This document shows positions 26,508 to 35,758 of a DNA stretch of 64,000 bases, piece by piece. The notes beneath the pieces are model-generated. The model saw only the letters and a program-made list of their open reading frames with translations. It did no database searches and was not told where the DNA came from. Made by a program: the position numbers and the translations under genes. The stretch is from CBDCWA01 sp965223255 (lineage in GTDB: Bacteria > Pseudomonadota > Alphaproteobacteria > Rhizobiales > Hyphomicrobiaceae), in assembly GCA_965223255.1 (NCBI GenBank), contig CBDCWA010000003.1, forward strand, positions 992,001 through 1,056,000, in the 5' to 3' direction. The number at the start of each line of letters is the position of its first letter. The stretch's first letter is position 1.

Positions 26508-27332
26508 TTAAGATTGAGTGCGGTCCGGCAACAGTTGATGCATTGTCCGCGCCGGTTCGGGGCATCCTGCCGGCCCGACAACTTGTGCCGGCACGCCTGC
26601 GACCGTCAAACACTCATCCACGTCTTTGAGCACGACACTACCGGCGGCAATCCGGCAACAGCGTCCAACAGTTATGTTACCCAACACCTTGGCGCCGGCC
26701 CCAATCATGACGTTGTCATTGATCTTGGGATGGCGATCACCGCTTACCGTACCTGTTCCACCCAGCGTCACCTCATGCAGTATCGAACAATTTTCGCCGA
26801 TCCGGGCTGTCTCACCGATCACAATACCTGTCCCGTGATCCATCATGAGCCCCATGCCGATGACCGCTGCCGGGTGAATATCTATCGCAAAAATCCGCGA
26901 TGACTGGCTCTGCAGGTAAAATGCAAAATCTCGTCGTCCGACTTTCCAGAGTTCGTGTGCAAATCGATACGTCGCAAGCGCATGGAAACCTTTGAAGTAA
27001 AGCATTGGCTCGACATACCGCGTACAAGCCGGATCGCGGTCATAAACCGCTGCCAAATCGGCCCGGAAAATGGCCCCGAGGTTTGGATTGCATTCGATCA
27101 TCTCACCGAACGCACGCGCCAACAGGCTGGCGCTGACATCAGGATGATCTAGCCTGAGCGACAAACGATGAACCACCGATTGCTCGATCTGCGCATGATC
27201 GAGGATCATGGATTGAAAAAAACTGGCGAGCGCCGGCTCCTGCGATGCAGCCTCTGCCGCTTCTTCGCGTAGCCCAATCCAAACAGGATCCTGGCCCGAT
27301 ACCTGCCCCTGTAATTCGTCTTGCATGGTCAT
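26508..27332 (-). CDS. cysE: Serine O-acetyltransferase
   Basis: 274 residues. First step of cysteine synthesis: acetyl-CoA plus L-serine gives O-acetylserine. The N-terminal helical domain (DPVWIGLREEAAEAASQEPA, then SFFQSMILDH) precedes the hexapeptide-repeat catalytic domain with IDIHPAAVIGMGLMMDHGTG, where the His pair and Asp are catalytic, and HPKINDNVMIGAGAKVLGN. The Gly-rich C-terminal tail ends near PAGCPEPARTMHQLL. The frame is open to 27377; the ATG at 27332 (or the one two codons later) is preferred because the family normally starts there. Confidence 0.93.
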   Translation of the reverse strand: MTMQDELQGQVSGQDPVWIGLREEAAEAASQEPALASFFQSMILDHAQIEQSVVHRLSLRLDHPDVSASLLARAFGEMIECNPNLGAIFRADLAAVYDRDPACTRYVEPMLYFKGFHALATYRFAHELWKVGRRDFAFYLQSQSSRIFAIDIHPAAVIGMGLMMDHGTGIVIGETARIGENCSILHEVTLGGTGTVSGDRHPKINDNVMIGAGAKVLGNITVGRCCRIAAGSVVLKDVDECLTVAGVPAQVVGPAGCPEPARTMHQLLPDRTQS

Positions 27333-27835
27333 ATAGTTTTCGAGCCGCCTTTCGCCTCGTATTACAATTTGCACCACCGCCCAAATTCGTTCAGCGCGCG
27401 GCCAACCCTGGCGTCCAGAGCGACACGTAAGCGGTATCGTGCGCCCTCTCGCCTGTCAAACCACGCCGACCCAGGACTGGCGCAACGTCTCTGACGACAA
27501 CTGACAGACGGCTGACTTTTCCACAATTCAGCCCAGGTCGTCGGTTAGTATTTCATTTTGGTGCAGCGCGGTAAATCGTTTGATCTTCAGCATATCAACC
27601 AGTGTCTCAAACTTAGCATATCCGACGACACCGTTGAATTAGAATATAGAAATTGCGTCACACAGTAATGCGCAAAGCAAATCTTCACAGTCCGCGACTG
27701 AGAACAAGACTTTTCGCATCGCACAATACAAGGATCTTGCTTATTCGGGTTACCAAGCTGTAAAATCTTTTAACAGGTCCCAGGCATCGAAGACGGGCGC
27801 ATCAGAAGAGGACCATATTGGGAAAGGAAGCGACA
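27333..27835. other. Intergenic region, no gene seen, probable promoters
   Basis: About 500 bases between cysE (leftward) and a tiny rightward ORF. It is AT-rich from 27540 to 27780, consistent with promoter sequence for both. I find no tRNA signature, no repeat and no credible open frame. Confidence 0.5.
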
Positions 27836-27919
27836 ATGACCCTAACAGTGCGACTGAATTTGTTGCTTACAATACTTTCATTTGGTTTTCTGACAGCCAT
27901 TGTGATTGGAGCGATCTAG
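27836..27919 (+). CDS. 27-residue hydrophobic peptide, probable small membrane protein
   Basis: An ATG with a near-ideal ribosome-binding site (GGGAAAGGAAGCGACA directly before it) opens a 27-codon frame that starts MTLTVRLNLLLTILSFGF and continues LTAIVIGAI before TAG. One Arg near the N-terminus and about 20 uninterrupted hydrophobic residues predict a single membrane helix with the N-terminus inside. A strong terminator lies 47 bases after the stop, so this appears to be a complete monocistronic unit. Too short for standard gene callers; function unknown. Confidence 0.65.
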   Translation: MTLTVRLNLLLTILSFGFLTAIVIGAI

Positions 27920-27966
27920 TCCACCGCGCATGACAGATTACAAGCATCAACCGATCCGATGTACGA

Positions 27967-27995
27967 GGCCGCCACGTATGAGCGGCCCTTTTTTT
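27967..27995 (+). terminator. Rho-independent terminator
   Basis: GGCCGC (27967-27972) pairs with GCGGCC (27982-27987) around a nine-base loop and is followed by C and seven T. It ends the transcript of the 27-residue peptide gene. Confidence 0.85.
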
Positions 27996-28030
27996 GTCGT
28001 CCAAAAAATCGATGTTGCCAGCAAGAGCGG

Positions 28031-29755
28031 CTAACAACGGCCGCGGCCGGCGACCCGCTGTCCAGTATCCTCGCTCATAACACATGAGGCGCCTGGATCA
28101 CCGGACGGCATTGGCACACCTCGGCCGAGCAAGAAACGCACGCCATGCGAACGCGTCAGCCCAGCAGGGAACCGCATTTTCTTGAGAATGCGAAATTCGC
28201 GCGGGTGCTGGGGACCTGACTGTGCTGCACCACGACCTGTGCCCAGAGGAGGTCCCCAGGCACCACCACCACCACGGCCAATGCCGCGCAAATTGAAGGC
28301 CGGAACGCGATCGACGATTTCCAAAACGCCCCTGTCGAGCAACTGTGCAATTCCAGCCATATGCGGCAGCACCGACACCCGCTTAACCGGTTGCTTTGCA
28401 ACCACCTTGCTTGGCTGAACCGAAACCAATCCGCCAGGGGCGTAATGCTTCATCGCCCGCCAGATCGGCGCACCGGCCTTGTCCAAAGCGGGCAACGCCC
28501 CTGTTGCAATATGAACCGATTGCTCGATACGCCCGTTAGGCAAGCTAACCCGCGCGGCGCCAAAACTGCCGAAGACCCGGTTCGGTTTGCGCCCGACCAA
28601 CAGTGCCAATCGGGTCGACGTCCGCAAACCCGTGGTACTGGATGCAGAAGAAAAATAACGCAGACATTGCGTTTTCGGTGAAAAATACACCCGTGACTTT
28701 GCTAATCCAACGACGCCGCTGCGGCTGCCGGCCTTACCGGTTCCCCTGATCGATTGCACGACCACCTGCGCCACACGATCCGTTGCCCCGGTAAATTTCC
28801 ATACCATCGCATTATAGCTCGTCAGCACCACATAGAGCGGTGCGGCACCCGGTTCAATCCGGACCTCGCTCGCAGTCACCTCGACATCGTCGCCACCAAT
28901 CGAAATATCACTTATACCCCGTCCTTGATAAGCACCGACCAGCATCAGCTGGACAGACTTGCCGGCTTTCGGAAATGCACATTGCTTTACCAGATCAGCC
29001 AACCTGTCATTTTGGCGTCTCTGCCGGTAGGCGCTGCGCTCAGCCCGCAACGCGGCGCTGCCGATCGACCGAAAATCGGATGCTTCCAGCGACGAAATCG
29101 TGCCATCACCATCGCGGTCCACGCTCATGAGGACCCGCGCCAACGCCGCTTTATATTCCTTGAGTGTTACACGCCCATCGCCATTGCCATCGAGCGTCAG
29201 GGGCACGCGCTGCTTTTCCTTATAGGACAAATAGGTTGGACGGCGAAATTTCTTGCTGGCCGCCGCCGCCAGTTCTGCAAACGAAATCACACCATCATTG
29301 TTTCGATCGCTGCGCATCTCGCGCTTCATCAACTTATCCAAAACCTTGGCAACTTGCCCAGGCGTGGGCTTGATCAGCACCCCTTGAACATAGATGTGTT
29401 GACGGGCGCGTGAGCCCACTGCTGCCTCAACTTCCGATCGCGTGATCTTACCATCGCCGTTGAGATCTCGCCCAAGCAAACGTCCGATCTCGCGCCCGCG
29501 TTGGCTTGCAGCCTGCATTTGACGCGCCAATTTATGATCGCTCAGCGACACACCATTGCCGTCAATGTCGGAATTCTGGAAGAACCGCATCATGCGCTGT
29601 TCGATATAACTGATCTTGCGGTTCGCGCGCACCAAGCTACTAAGCCGCGCGTGCATCCATTGCTCACCTGTAAAAGTCGTGCTGCTTTGTGCAAGGGCTG
29701 GTCCAGCCAGACATACCACACCGACCAACAACAAAGCCCGCCCAGCGAACATCAT
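28031..29755 (-). CDS. Exported protein with five EF-hands
   Basis: 574 residues from ATG 29755, preceded by GGAGG at ideal spacing. A signal peptide (LLLVGVVCLAGPALA, about residues 8-22) sends it to the periplasm. Five canonical calcium loops follow, starting at residues 63 (DIDGNGVSLSDH), 97 (DLNGDGKITRSE), 150 (DRNNDGVISFAE), 189 (DGNGDGRVTLKE) and 213 (DRDGDGTISSLE). Residues 240-574 form a separate region I do not recognise, with beta-rich character and a Gly-rich stretch (RGIGRGGGGAWGPP near 500). A calcium-responsive envelope role is likely; partner unknown. Confidence 0.85.
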   Translation of the reverse strand: MMFAGRALLLVGVVCLAGPALAQSSTTFTGEQWMHARLSSLVRANRKISYIEQRMMRFFQNSDIDGNGVSLSDHKLARQMQAASQRGREIGRLLGRDLNGDGKITRSEVEAAVGSRARQHIYVQGVLIKPTPGQVAKVLDKLMKREMRSDRNNDGVISFAELAAAASKKFRRPTYLSYKEKQRVPLTLDGNGDGRVTLKEYKAALARVLMSVDRDGDGTISSLEASDFRSIGSAALRAERSAYRQRRQNDRLADLVKQCAFPKAGKSVQLMLVGAYQGRGISDISIGGDDVEVTASEVRIEPGAAPLYVVLTSYNAMVWKFTGATDRVAQVVVQSIRGTGKAGSRSGVVGLAKSRVYFSPKTQCLRYFSSASSTTGLRTSTRLALLVGRKPNRVFGSFGAARVSLPNGRIEQSVHIATGALPALDKAGAPIWRAMKHYAPGGLVSVQPSKVVAKQPVKRVSVLPHMAGIAQLLDRGVLEIVDRVPAFNLRGIGRGGGGAWGPPLGTGRGAAQSGPQHPREFRILKKMRFPAGLTRSHGVRFLLGRGVPMPSGDPGASCVMSEDTGQRVAGRGRC

Positions 29756-29916
29756 CACGATCCTCCAGATTCAGAACACACGGTACGCCAGAAACACATC
29801 CAGTTTAGCGTCCAACGCGCGGATTTTCACCCGCATCTGGACGCAATAAGAGGTATTCCACTGCATATCAACGAACGATTACGACGAGAATAGTTCCGAT
29901 TTGAGGCGAAGCAGTC

Positions 29917-32604
29917 TTATGCTGCTGCGTTCTGCCCTTTGGCCGGCTCATAGTTCAACACCGGTCGCAGCCAACGTTCTGCCGTCTCAAGCGACCAGCC
30001 CTTGCGCCTCGCATAGTCAGCCACCTGATCTTCTTCGATCCGCCCAACCCCGAAATAATGGCTTTCGGGGTGTGAAAAATAGAGCCCGCTAACTGAGGCG
30101 CCAGGCGTCATCGCAAATGAATCGGTCAACCCAACCTCGGTGGCCGCCTCTGCGCCAAGCAACGCAAAAATTGTACCTTTCTCGGTATGGTCGGGTTGCG
30201 CTGGGTATCCGGGGGCAGGACGAATTCCTTGATAACGCTCTGCGATGAGGTCCGCATTCGACAGAGTTTCATCTGACGCATAACCCCAGAATTCGCGTCT
30301 AACGCGCGCGTGCATGTGCTCGGCAAACGCCTCGGCCAATCGATCGGCAAGCGCCTTCAGCATAATCGAACCGTAATCATCCGTTTCTGCAATATGCCGC
30401 TCAAGCGCTTCTTCTTCACCGAACCCTGCCGTTACCACGAACGCCCCGATATAATCTTTAAGGCCAGAAGATTCCGGCGCGACAAAATCGGCAAGCGCCG
30501 TATGTGCCCGATCACTGCCTTCTCGACGCTTAACTTGCTGACGAAGGGTATGAAGTATATTTAATTCGTCCCGGCGCGCCTCGTCCTTAAACACAACGAT
30601 ATCATCGCCTCGTCCGGCCGCTGGCCACAGTCCAATGACCGCACGCGCTTCCAGCCATTTTTCTTCAACCACGCGCGCCAGCATTTTCTGTGCGTCATCG
30701 AACAGGTTCCGAGCTTCCTTGCCAACAATTGGATCATCCAAAATAACCGGGTACTTTCCACTCAATTCCCAGGTTGAAAAGAACGGCGTCCAATCGATAT
30801 AGGGAACCAGCTGTGCCAGATCATACGATCGAAATGCCCTGCAACCGATAAATTCCGGTTTTGGCGCCGCATATCCTTTCCAATTCAATGCCAGCCTATT
30901 CGATCGGGCTTCTTCCAATCGCAATCTGTCTTTGCGGGACTGCCCCCTGAGATAGCCTGCCCGTACTTTTTCGTATTCGACGCGCACGCCTTCAGCAAAC
31001 TGGCCGTTGTTAGTCTCCGACAACAAATTGGAGACCACACCGACGGCCTTGCTGGCATCCGGCACATAGACGGACTGGCCGCGATTGTAGTTCGGCGAAA
31101 TCTTCACGGCAGTGTGCACCTTACTGGTCGTCGCCCCGCCAATTAGCAATGGGCATTCGAATCCAAGCCGCTCCATTTCCGCGGCAACACTGCACATTTC
31201 ATCGAGCGATGGCGTAATCAAACCGGACAGACCGATAATATCGGCATTCTTTTCAATTGCTGTGTCCAGAATCTTCTGTGCCGGTACCATCACGCCGAGA
31301 TCAATGACCTCATAGTTGTTACACTGTAGGACGACACCAACGATGTTCTTGCCGATATCGTGCACATCGCCTTTGACGGTCGCCATCACGATCGTTCCGG
31401 CTGCCGGCATTTCATCAAGTCCGGCCGCCCGCTTTTCTTCTTCGAGGTACGGCTGCAAATAGGCCACCGCGTGTTTCATCACCCGCGCTGACTTAACGAC
31501 CTGCGGCAAAAACATTTTGCCAGCGCCAAAGAGGTCACCCACGACATTCATACCTGCCATCAAGGGCCCCTCGATCACCGACAGAGGACGATCGAATTTC
31601 TGCCGCGCCTCTTCCGTATCGTCCTCAATGAACGTCGTGATACCGTGCAACAAAGCATGTTCCAGACGCTTCTCAACGGTCGCCTCACGCCACGACAAAT
31701 CCTGCTCCTTGGGCTTGGTCACCTCGCCCTTGAAACGGCCAGCGGCATCGATTAACCGATCGGTGGCATCCTCTCTTCTGTCGAGGATGACGTCTTCACA
31801 CATTTCTCTGAGGTCAGGATCGATATCATCATAGATCGGCAATGCGCCGGCATTGACGATAGCCATGTCCATGCCCGCCTGAATCGCATAATAGAGAAAA
31901 ACTGCATGCATTGCCTGGCGGACCGGTTCATTGCCACGAAACGAAAACGACAGGTTCGACAAGCCACCCGAAACATGTGCATGCGGCAATATTTGTTTGA
32001 TCCGCCTCGTCGCTTCGATAAAGGCGATGCCATATTGGTTATGTTCGGGAATGCCGGTTGCAACCGCAAAAATATTCGGGTCAAAGATGATATCCTCTGG
32101 CGGGAAGCCGAGTTTCTGGGTTAGCAACTCATAAGCCCGCGTGCAGATTTCCACCTTGCGGTTTTCGGTGTCCGCCTGGCCCTCCTCATCGAACGCCATG
32201 ACAACAACAGCGGCGCCGTATTTCATAATTTTGCGCGCCTGCTCAAGAAACGGCTCCTCACCTTCCTTAAGGCTGATGGAATTGACGATCGCCTTTCCCT
32301 GCACGCATTTCAGGCCGGCTTCAATGACATTCCACTTGGACGAATCGATCATCACCGGCACCCGCGCGATATCCGGTTCAGACGCGATAAGGTTTAAGAA
32401 TGTCGTCATCGCGTGCTCTGAATCGAGCAGGCCCTCATCCATATTGACGTCGATGATTTGCGCACCGCTCTCGACCTGTTGACGCGCAACGTCAAGAGCT
32501 TTGGCATAATCATCTGCTTCAATTAATTTTCTAAACCGCGCAGACCCTGTCACATTGGTACGCTCACCAATGTTGATAAAGCTGGCAGCCGCATTTCCTG
32601 TCAC
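29917..32604 (-). CDS. metH: Methionine synthase, folate/cobalamin/activation part of split MetH
   Basis: 895 residues. It carries the methyltetrahydrofolate-binding domain (SFINIGERTNVTGSARFRKL at the N-terminus), the cobalamin module with the base-off His in KGDVHDIGKNIVG, and the C-terminal AdoMet-dependent reactivation domain (RPAPGYPAQPDHTEK). The homocysteine-binding domain is absent because a separate upstream gene encodes it. The start is not ATG: TTG 32610 or GTG 32604 fit, and GTG has AAGG at better spacing. Together with its partner it methylates homocysteine to methionine using B12. No cobalamin riboswitch is seen. Confidence 0.93.
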   Translation of the reverse strand: MTGNAAASFINIGERTNVTGSARFRKLIEADDYAKALDVARQQVESGAQIIDVNMDEGLLDSEHAMTTFLNLIASEPDIARVPVMIDSSKWNVIEAGLKCVQGKAIVNSISLKEGEEPFLEQARKIMKYGAAVVVMAFDEEGQADTENRKVEICTRAYELLTQKLGFPPEDIIFDPNIFAVATGIPEHNQYGIAFIEATRRIKQILPHAHVSGGLSNLSFSFRGNEPVRQAMHAVFLYYAIQAGMDMAIVNAGALPIYDDIDPDLREMCEDVILDRREDATDRLIDAAGRFKGEVTKPKEQDLSWREATVEKRLEHALLHGITTFIEDDTEEARQKFDRPLSVIEGPLMAGMNVVGDLFGAGKMFLPQVVKSARVMKHAVAYLQPYLEEEKRAAGLDEMPAAGTIVMATVKGDVHDIGKNIVGVVLQCNNYEVIDLGVMVPAQKILDTAIEKNADIIGLSGLITPSLDEMCSVAAEMERLGFECPLLIGGATTSKVHTAVKISPNYNRGQSVYVPDASKAVGVVSNLLSETNNGQFAEGVRVEYEKVRAGYLRGQSRKDRLRLEEARSNRLALNWKGYAAPKPEFIGCRAFRSYDLAQLVPYIDWTPFFSTWELSGKYPVILDDPIVGKEARNLFDDAQKMLARVVEEKWLEARAVIGLWPAAGRGDDIVVFKDEARRDELNILHTLRQQVKRREGSDRAHTALADFVAPESSGLKDYIGAFVVTAGFGEEEALERHIAETDDYGSIMLKALADRLAEAFAEHMHARVRREFWGYASDETLSNADLIAERYQGIRPAPGYPAQPDHTEKGTIFALLGAEAATEVGLTDSFAMTPGASVSGLYFSHPESHYFGVGRIEEDQVADYARRKGWSLETAERWLRPVLNYEPAKGQNAAA

Positions 32605-32691
32605 GTTCAATCACCTTCAACGGATCGGGCCAAGTTTGGCCATTAAGAGATCGGACCGCCGCGCAACGAGGCATAGCGGCAGCAAAAATTC

Positions 32692-33753
32692 TTACCCATG
32701 CACAAATGCTTCCAAACCCGAGAGACGCATTCTCACAGGGATGTCCGGGATATCCCGCGGCGGGCTTTTTCCAGCTTCTGCCTTGATCGCGGCAATATGC
32801 TCTGGCGTCGAACCACAACAGCCACCGAGAATATTGACCAAACCGTCCGCGGCCCACGGGCCGATCTGACGGCTCATATCGCCTGGCGTTTCGTCATATT
32901 CACCCATCTCATTTGGCAGCCCGGCGTTCGGATACGCCAAAACCCGCGTGTCTGCGATTGCAGACAATTCGGCAAGATAAGGCCGCATCTCATCAGCCCC
33001 CAGCGCACAATTGAGCCCAATTGCAAAAGGCTTGAGGTGGCGCATCGAATGCCAAAACGCTGACACTGTTTGGCCTGACAGCGTCCGGCCGGAACGATCG
33101 GTGATCGTACCCGAAATCATCAACGGCAGTCGCCGACCCGTTTCCTCAAACACCGTCAGCGCTGCGAAACCTGCCGCTTTTGCATTGAGCGTATCAAAAA
33201 TCGTCTCAATAAGAATGGCATCGACGCCCCCCTCCACCAACGCGCGGATTTGCTCGGCATAGGCATCAACAAGCTCATCGAATGTTACATTCCGAAAGCC
33301 AGGATTATTGACATCCGGCGAAATCGAGGCCGTTCGATTGGTCGGCCCGACGGCGCCTGCAACGAACCGTGAGATATCGGGCGTCTCGGCCATCGCCGCA
33401 TCTACGGCTTTCCTGGCCAACCGCGCCGCTTCGTAATTGATCTCGCCTGCCAGCTCTTCCATGCCATAATCCGCCATCGAGATCCGTTGCGCATTAAATG
33501 TATTCGTCTCGATGATGTCGGCGCCGATAGCGAGATATGATTCGTGAATAGCCTGAATGATCTCAGGTGCCGTAAGCACAAGCAGATCATTGTTGCCTTT
33601 TACATCGCAATGCCAATCGGCAAATCGTTTGCCGCGATAGGCTGTCTCGTCGAGTTTGTAGCCCTGGATCGCCGTACCCATGGCACCGTCTAGAAACAGG
33701 ATGCGTGAGCTAGCAGCAGCCTCCAGGGCGGAAAACACTTCATCGGGTTTCAC
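32692..33753 (-). CDS. Homocysteine S-methyltransferase part of split MetH
   Basis: 353 residues corresponding to the N-terminal module of MetH. Zinc ligands are visible: Cys in GLNCALGADEM and the Cys pair in ILGGCCGSTPEH. The N-terminal FLDGAMGTAIQ is typical. It starts with ATG overlapping the metF stop by four bases, and 87 bases separate it from the rest of MetH. Split MetH is known in several alphaproteobacteria, so this is probably the normal arrangement rather than a broken gene: both parts keep intact motifs. Confidence 0.92.
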   Translation of the reverse strand: MKPDEVFSALEAAASSRILFLDGAMGTAIQGYKLDETAYRGKRFADWHCDVKGNNDLLVLTAPEIIQAIHESYLAIGADIIETNTFNAQRISMADYGMEELAGEINYEAARLARKAVDAAMAETPDISRFVAGAVGPTNRTASISPDVNNPGFRNVTFDELVDAYAEQIRALVEGGVDAILIETIFDTLNAKAAGFAALTVFEETGRRLPLMISGTITDRSGRTLSGQTVSAFWHSMRHLKPFAIGLNCALGADEMRPYLAELSAIADTRVLAYPNAGLPNEMGEYDETPGDMSRQIGPWAADGLVNILGGCCGSTPEHIAAIKAEAGKSPPRDIPDIPVRMRLSGLEAFVHG

Positions 33754-34679
33754 GCAGCCGCCTCCTTATTAGCAACCTCATTGCCCGTATTACCGGTTCG
33801 GGCCCGCAGCCCCAGAAGGTGGCAAATCGCATAGACCAGATCCGCCCGGTTCAATGTATAGAAATGAAATTGCGTGATGCCGTTATCGACGAGATCAAGC
33901 ACTTGTTCTGCTGCCACCGCGGCGGCGACCAGATGCGTCGTCGCCTGATCATCCTCAAGACCATCAAAGCGCCGGGCCAGCCAATCCGGCACCGTTGCCC
34001 CGGTGCGACCGGCAAAACCCGCGACCTGCTTGAAGTTATGAATTGGTACAATGCCCGGCACGATCGGCTGGGTGATGCCCTTGGCCCGCGCCTTTTCCAA
34101 AAACCTAAGAAAATCCGCGTTGTCGAAAAAGAACTGCGTGATTGCCCGGTCCGCACCAGCATCAAATTTGGCGCGCAGATTATCGAGGTCTGCATCTTCG
34201 CTTGGGCTGTCTGGATGCTGCTCAGGATAGGCGGCGACGGAAATCTCAAAATTTGCAAGCCGCTTCAAACCGGCCGTCAACGCGGCCGCATTTTCATAGC
34301 CATTCGCATAAGGCTGATAGGGCGTACCAGGTCCGCCAGGCATATCACCGCGCAATGCCACAACATGGCGCACACCTGCATTCCAATAGCCAAGTGCGAC
34401 GTCATCGATGGTCTCTTTCGTCGCCTCAACACATGTTAAATGCGCTGCCGGCACACACGTCGTCTCACGCACGATCCGCTCGACCGTGGCATGTGTCCGC
34501 TCTCTGGTTGAACCACCGGCCCCGTAAGTGACGGACACAAACGAAGGGTGTAGCGGCGCGAGGCGTTTGATAGCACTCCATAGCGCCGCCTCCATTTTTT
34601 CAGTTTTTGGCGGAAAGAACTCAAAGGAAACTTTGATGTCATCCCCGCCCAACAGTCTGCTTTGGCGATCTTGCGTCAT
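33750..34679 (-). CDS. metF: Methylenetetrahydrofolate reductase
   Basis: 309 residues from ATG 34679, whose first bases overlap the stop of the upstream regulator gene; an in-frame extension to 34757 lies inside that gene and is rejected. The flavoprotein TIM barrel has KVSFEFFPPKTEKM near the N-terminus, FVSVTYGAGGSTRERT, the DLDNLRAKFDAGADRAITQF segment and a C-terminal VHFYTLNRAD-like block (reads FHFYTLNRAD). It supplies 5-methyltetrahydrofolate to the methionine synthase encoded by the next two genes. Confidence 0.95.
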   Translation of the reverse strand: MTQDRQSRLLGGDDIKVSFEFFPPKTEKMEAALWSAIKRLAPLHPSFVSVTYGAGGSTRERTHATVERIVRETTCVPAAHLTCVEATKETIDDVALGYWNAGVRHVVALRGDMPGGPGTPYQPYANGYENAAALTAGLKRLANFEISVAAYPEQHPDSPSEDADLDNLRAKFDAGADRAITQFFFDNADFLRFLEKARAKGITQPIVPGIVPIHNFKQVAGFAGRTGATVPDWLARRFDGLEDDQATTHLVAAAVAAEQVLDLVDNGITQFHFYTLNRADLVYAICHLLGLRARTGNTGNEVANKEAAA

Positions 34680-35722
34680 TTCGCGGTCCCTAAACGCTCG
34701 AATTGTGGTGTGGTTGTTTGGCGTTGCTTCGCCACTTTTCGTCGCAAACCGGTCCACAAAGACACGGTCAAATTCTGCTGCGCCCGATCGGGCATTGCCT
34801 GCATCTGCAAATGTTCTGTTGTGACATCCACCAAACCGGCCTCCGACAGCCAGCTCTCGACTTCACCGGCCGGAAACCCGAGGCGAACATGTGCATAGCG
34901 CTCCCTCAAGAACTCCAGTCCGTGCGGCGCGAAATCGACCAGCAACAATCGACCGCCCCGCCTCAGAACCCGAACGGCCTCTGCTATCGCGGCTCTGGGA
35001 TCAGCCAGGTAATGCAGCACCTGATGCAGCACCACGATATCTGCACTCGCGTCCTCCAGGTTGAGGCCGTAAAGATCGCCGTAGCGCACCTGTGCATGGG
35101 CAATCCCGTCCGCCTCCAACTTGGCGCGCGCATAACTCAACATCGTCTTGTTGATATCGATCCCAAGGCCACGTTCATAATGCTCGGCGAACAACTGCAA
35201 AACGCGCCCTGTCCCCGTCCCGATATCAACCAACAGATTGCACACGCCATTGCCGACGTGACGCACCATGGCCGCCTCAACGGCGCCATCATCGATATGA
35301 AGCGCACGAATACGGTCCCATTCCTCGGCGTAGGCTTCGAAAAATGCCTGCGCTTCACGCACCCGCTCCTGCATCAGCGCTTCGCGACGCTGACGGTCTC
35401 TCAAAAATTGCGGATCATCGATATTGACAGAGTCAATCAGCCGCTCGACCAGAGCGCCCGCAGCACCGCGCTCATTCAACCGAAAATAAGCCCAGCTACC
35501 TTCCTGAAAGCGCGTCACCAGCCCCGATTCAACCAGCAACTTGAGATGTCGACTAATCCGCGGCTGGCTCTGGCCAAGCACCCGTGTAAAATCTGTCACA
35601 TTCATCTCGCCGGCATGCAACAATACCAAAATCCGCAGCCGCGTCGGCTCAGCGGCAGCCTTCAGCGCCGCAACAAAGGGCTCTGGCGCCATCGCCGCGG
35701 AGGTTGGAGTATGAATACGCAT
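34676..35722 (-). CDS. sahR: ArsR-family regulator fused to SAM-methyltransferase domain (probable SahR)
   Basis: 348 residues. Residues about 15-100 form an ArsR winged helix (LKAAAEPTRLRILVLLHAGE, then QPRISRHLKLLVESGLV). Residues about 130-320 form a class I methyltransferase fold with motif I LVDIGTGTGRVLQL and VRVLRRGGRLLLVDF. This architecture next to metF-metH is that of SahR, which represses methionine-cycle genes and is released by S-adenosylhomocysteine. It heads the operon, overlaps metF by four bases, and a 22-bp palindrome covers its promoter. The symbol rests on architecture and context, not on a database hit. Confidence 0.85.
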   Translation of the reverse strand: MRIHTPTSAAMAPEPFVAALKAAAEPTRLRILVLLHAGEMNVTDFTRVLGQSQPRISRHLKLLVESGLVTRFQEGSWAYFRLNERGAAGALVERLIDSVNIDDPQFLRDRQRREALMQERVREAQAFFEAYAEEWDRIRALHIDDGAVEAAMVRHVGNGVCNLLVDIGTGTGRVLQLFAEHYERGLGIDINKTMLSYARAKLEADGIAHAQVRYGDLYGLNLEDASADIVVLHQVLHYLADPRAAIAEAVRVLRRGGRLLLVDFAPHGLEFLRERYAHVRLGFPAGEVESWLSEAGLVDVTTEHLQMQAMPDRAQQNLTVSLWTGLRRKVAKQRQTTTPQFERLGTAK

Positions 35723-35730
35723 AGCGCCGC

Positions 35731-35758
35731 ATCATATAAAGATATCTACATATGTCAA
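35731..35758 (-). promoter_or_regulatory. Promoter with 22-bp palindromic operator of the methionine operon
   Basis: On the minus strand TTGACA (35753-35758) and TATGAT (35731-35736) are spaced by 16 bases, a good housekeeping-type promoter. Between and across them lies a dyad centred at 35743/35744 (35733-35754): CATAT and ATATG ends with AGATATCT in the middle; nine of eleven pairs match. Bound regulator would block the promoter, giving autorepression and control of metF and metH. Confidence 0.72.

Noticed and set aside
29917..33753. metH as a broken pseudogene
   Set aside because: Both parts have complete motifs, natural ends and tight operon spacing; split metH is known in related bacteria.
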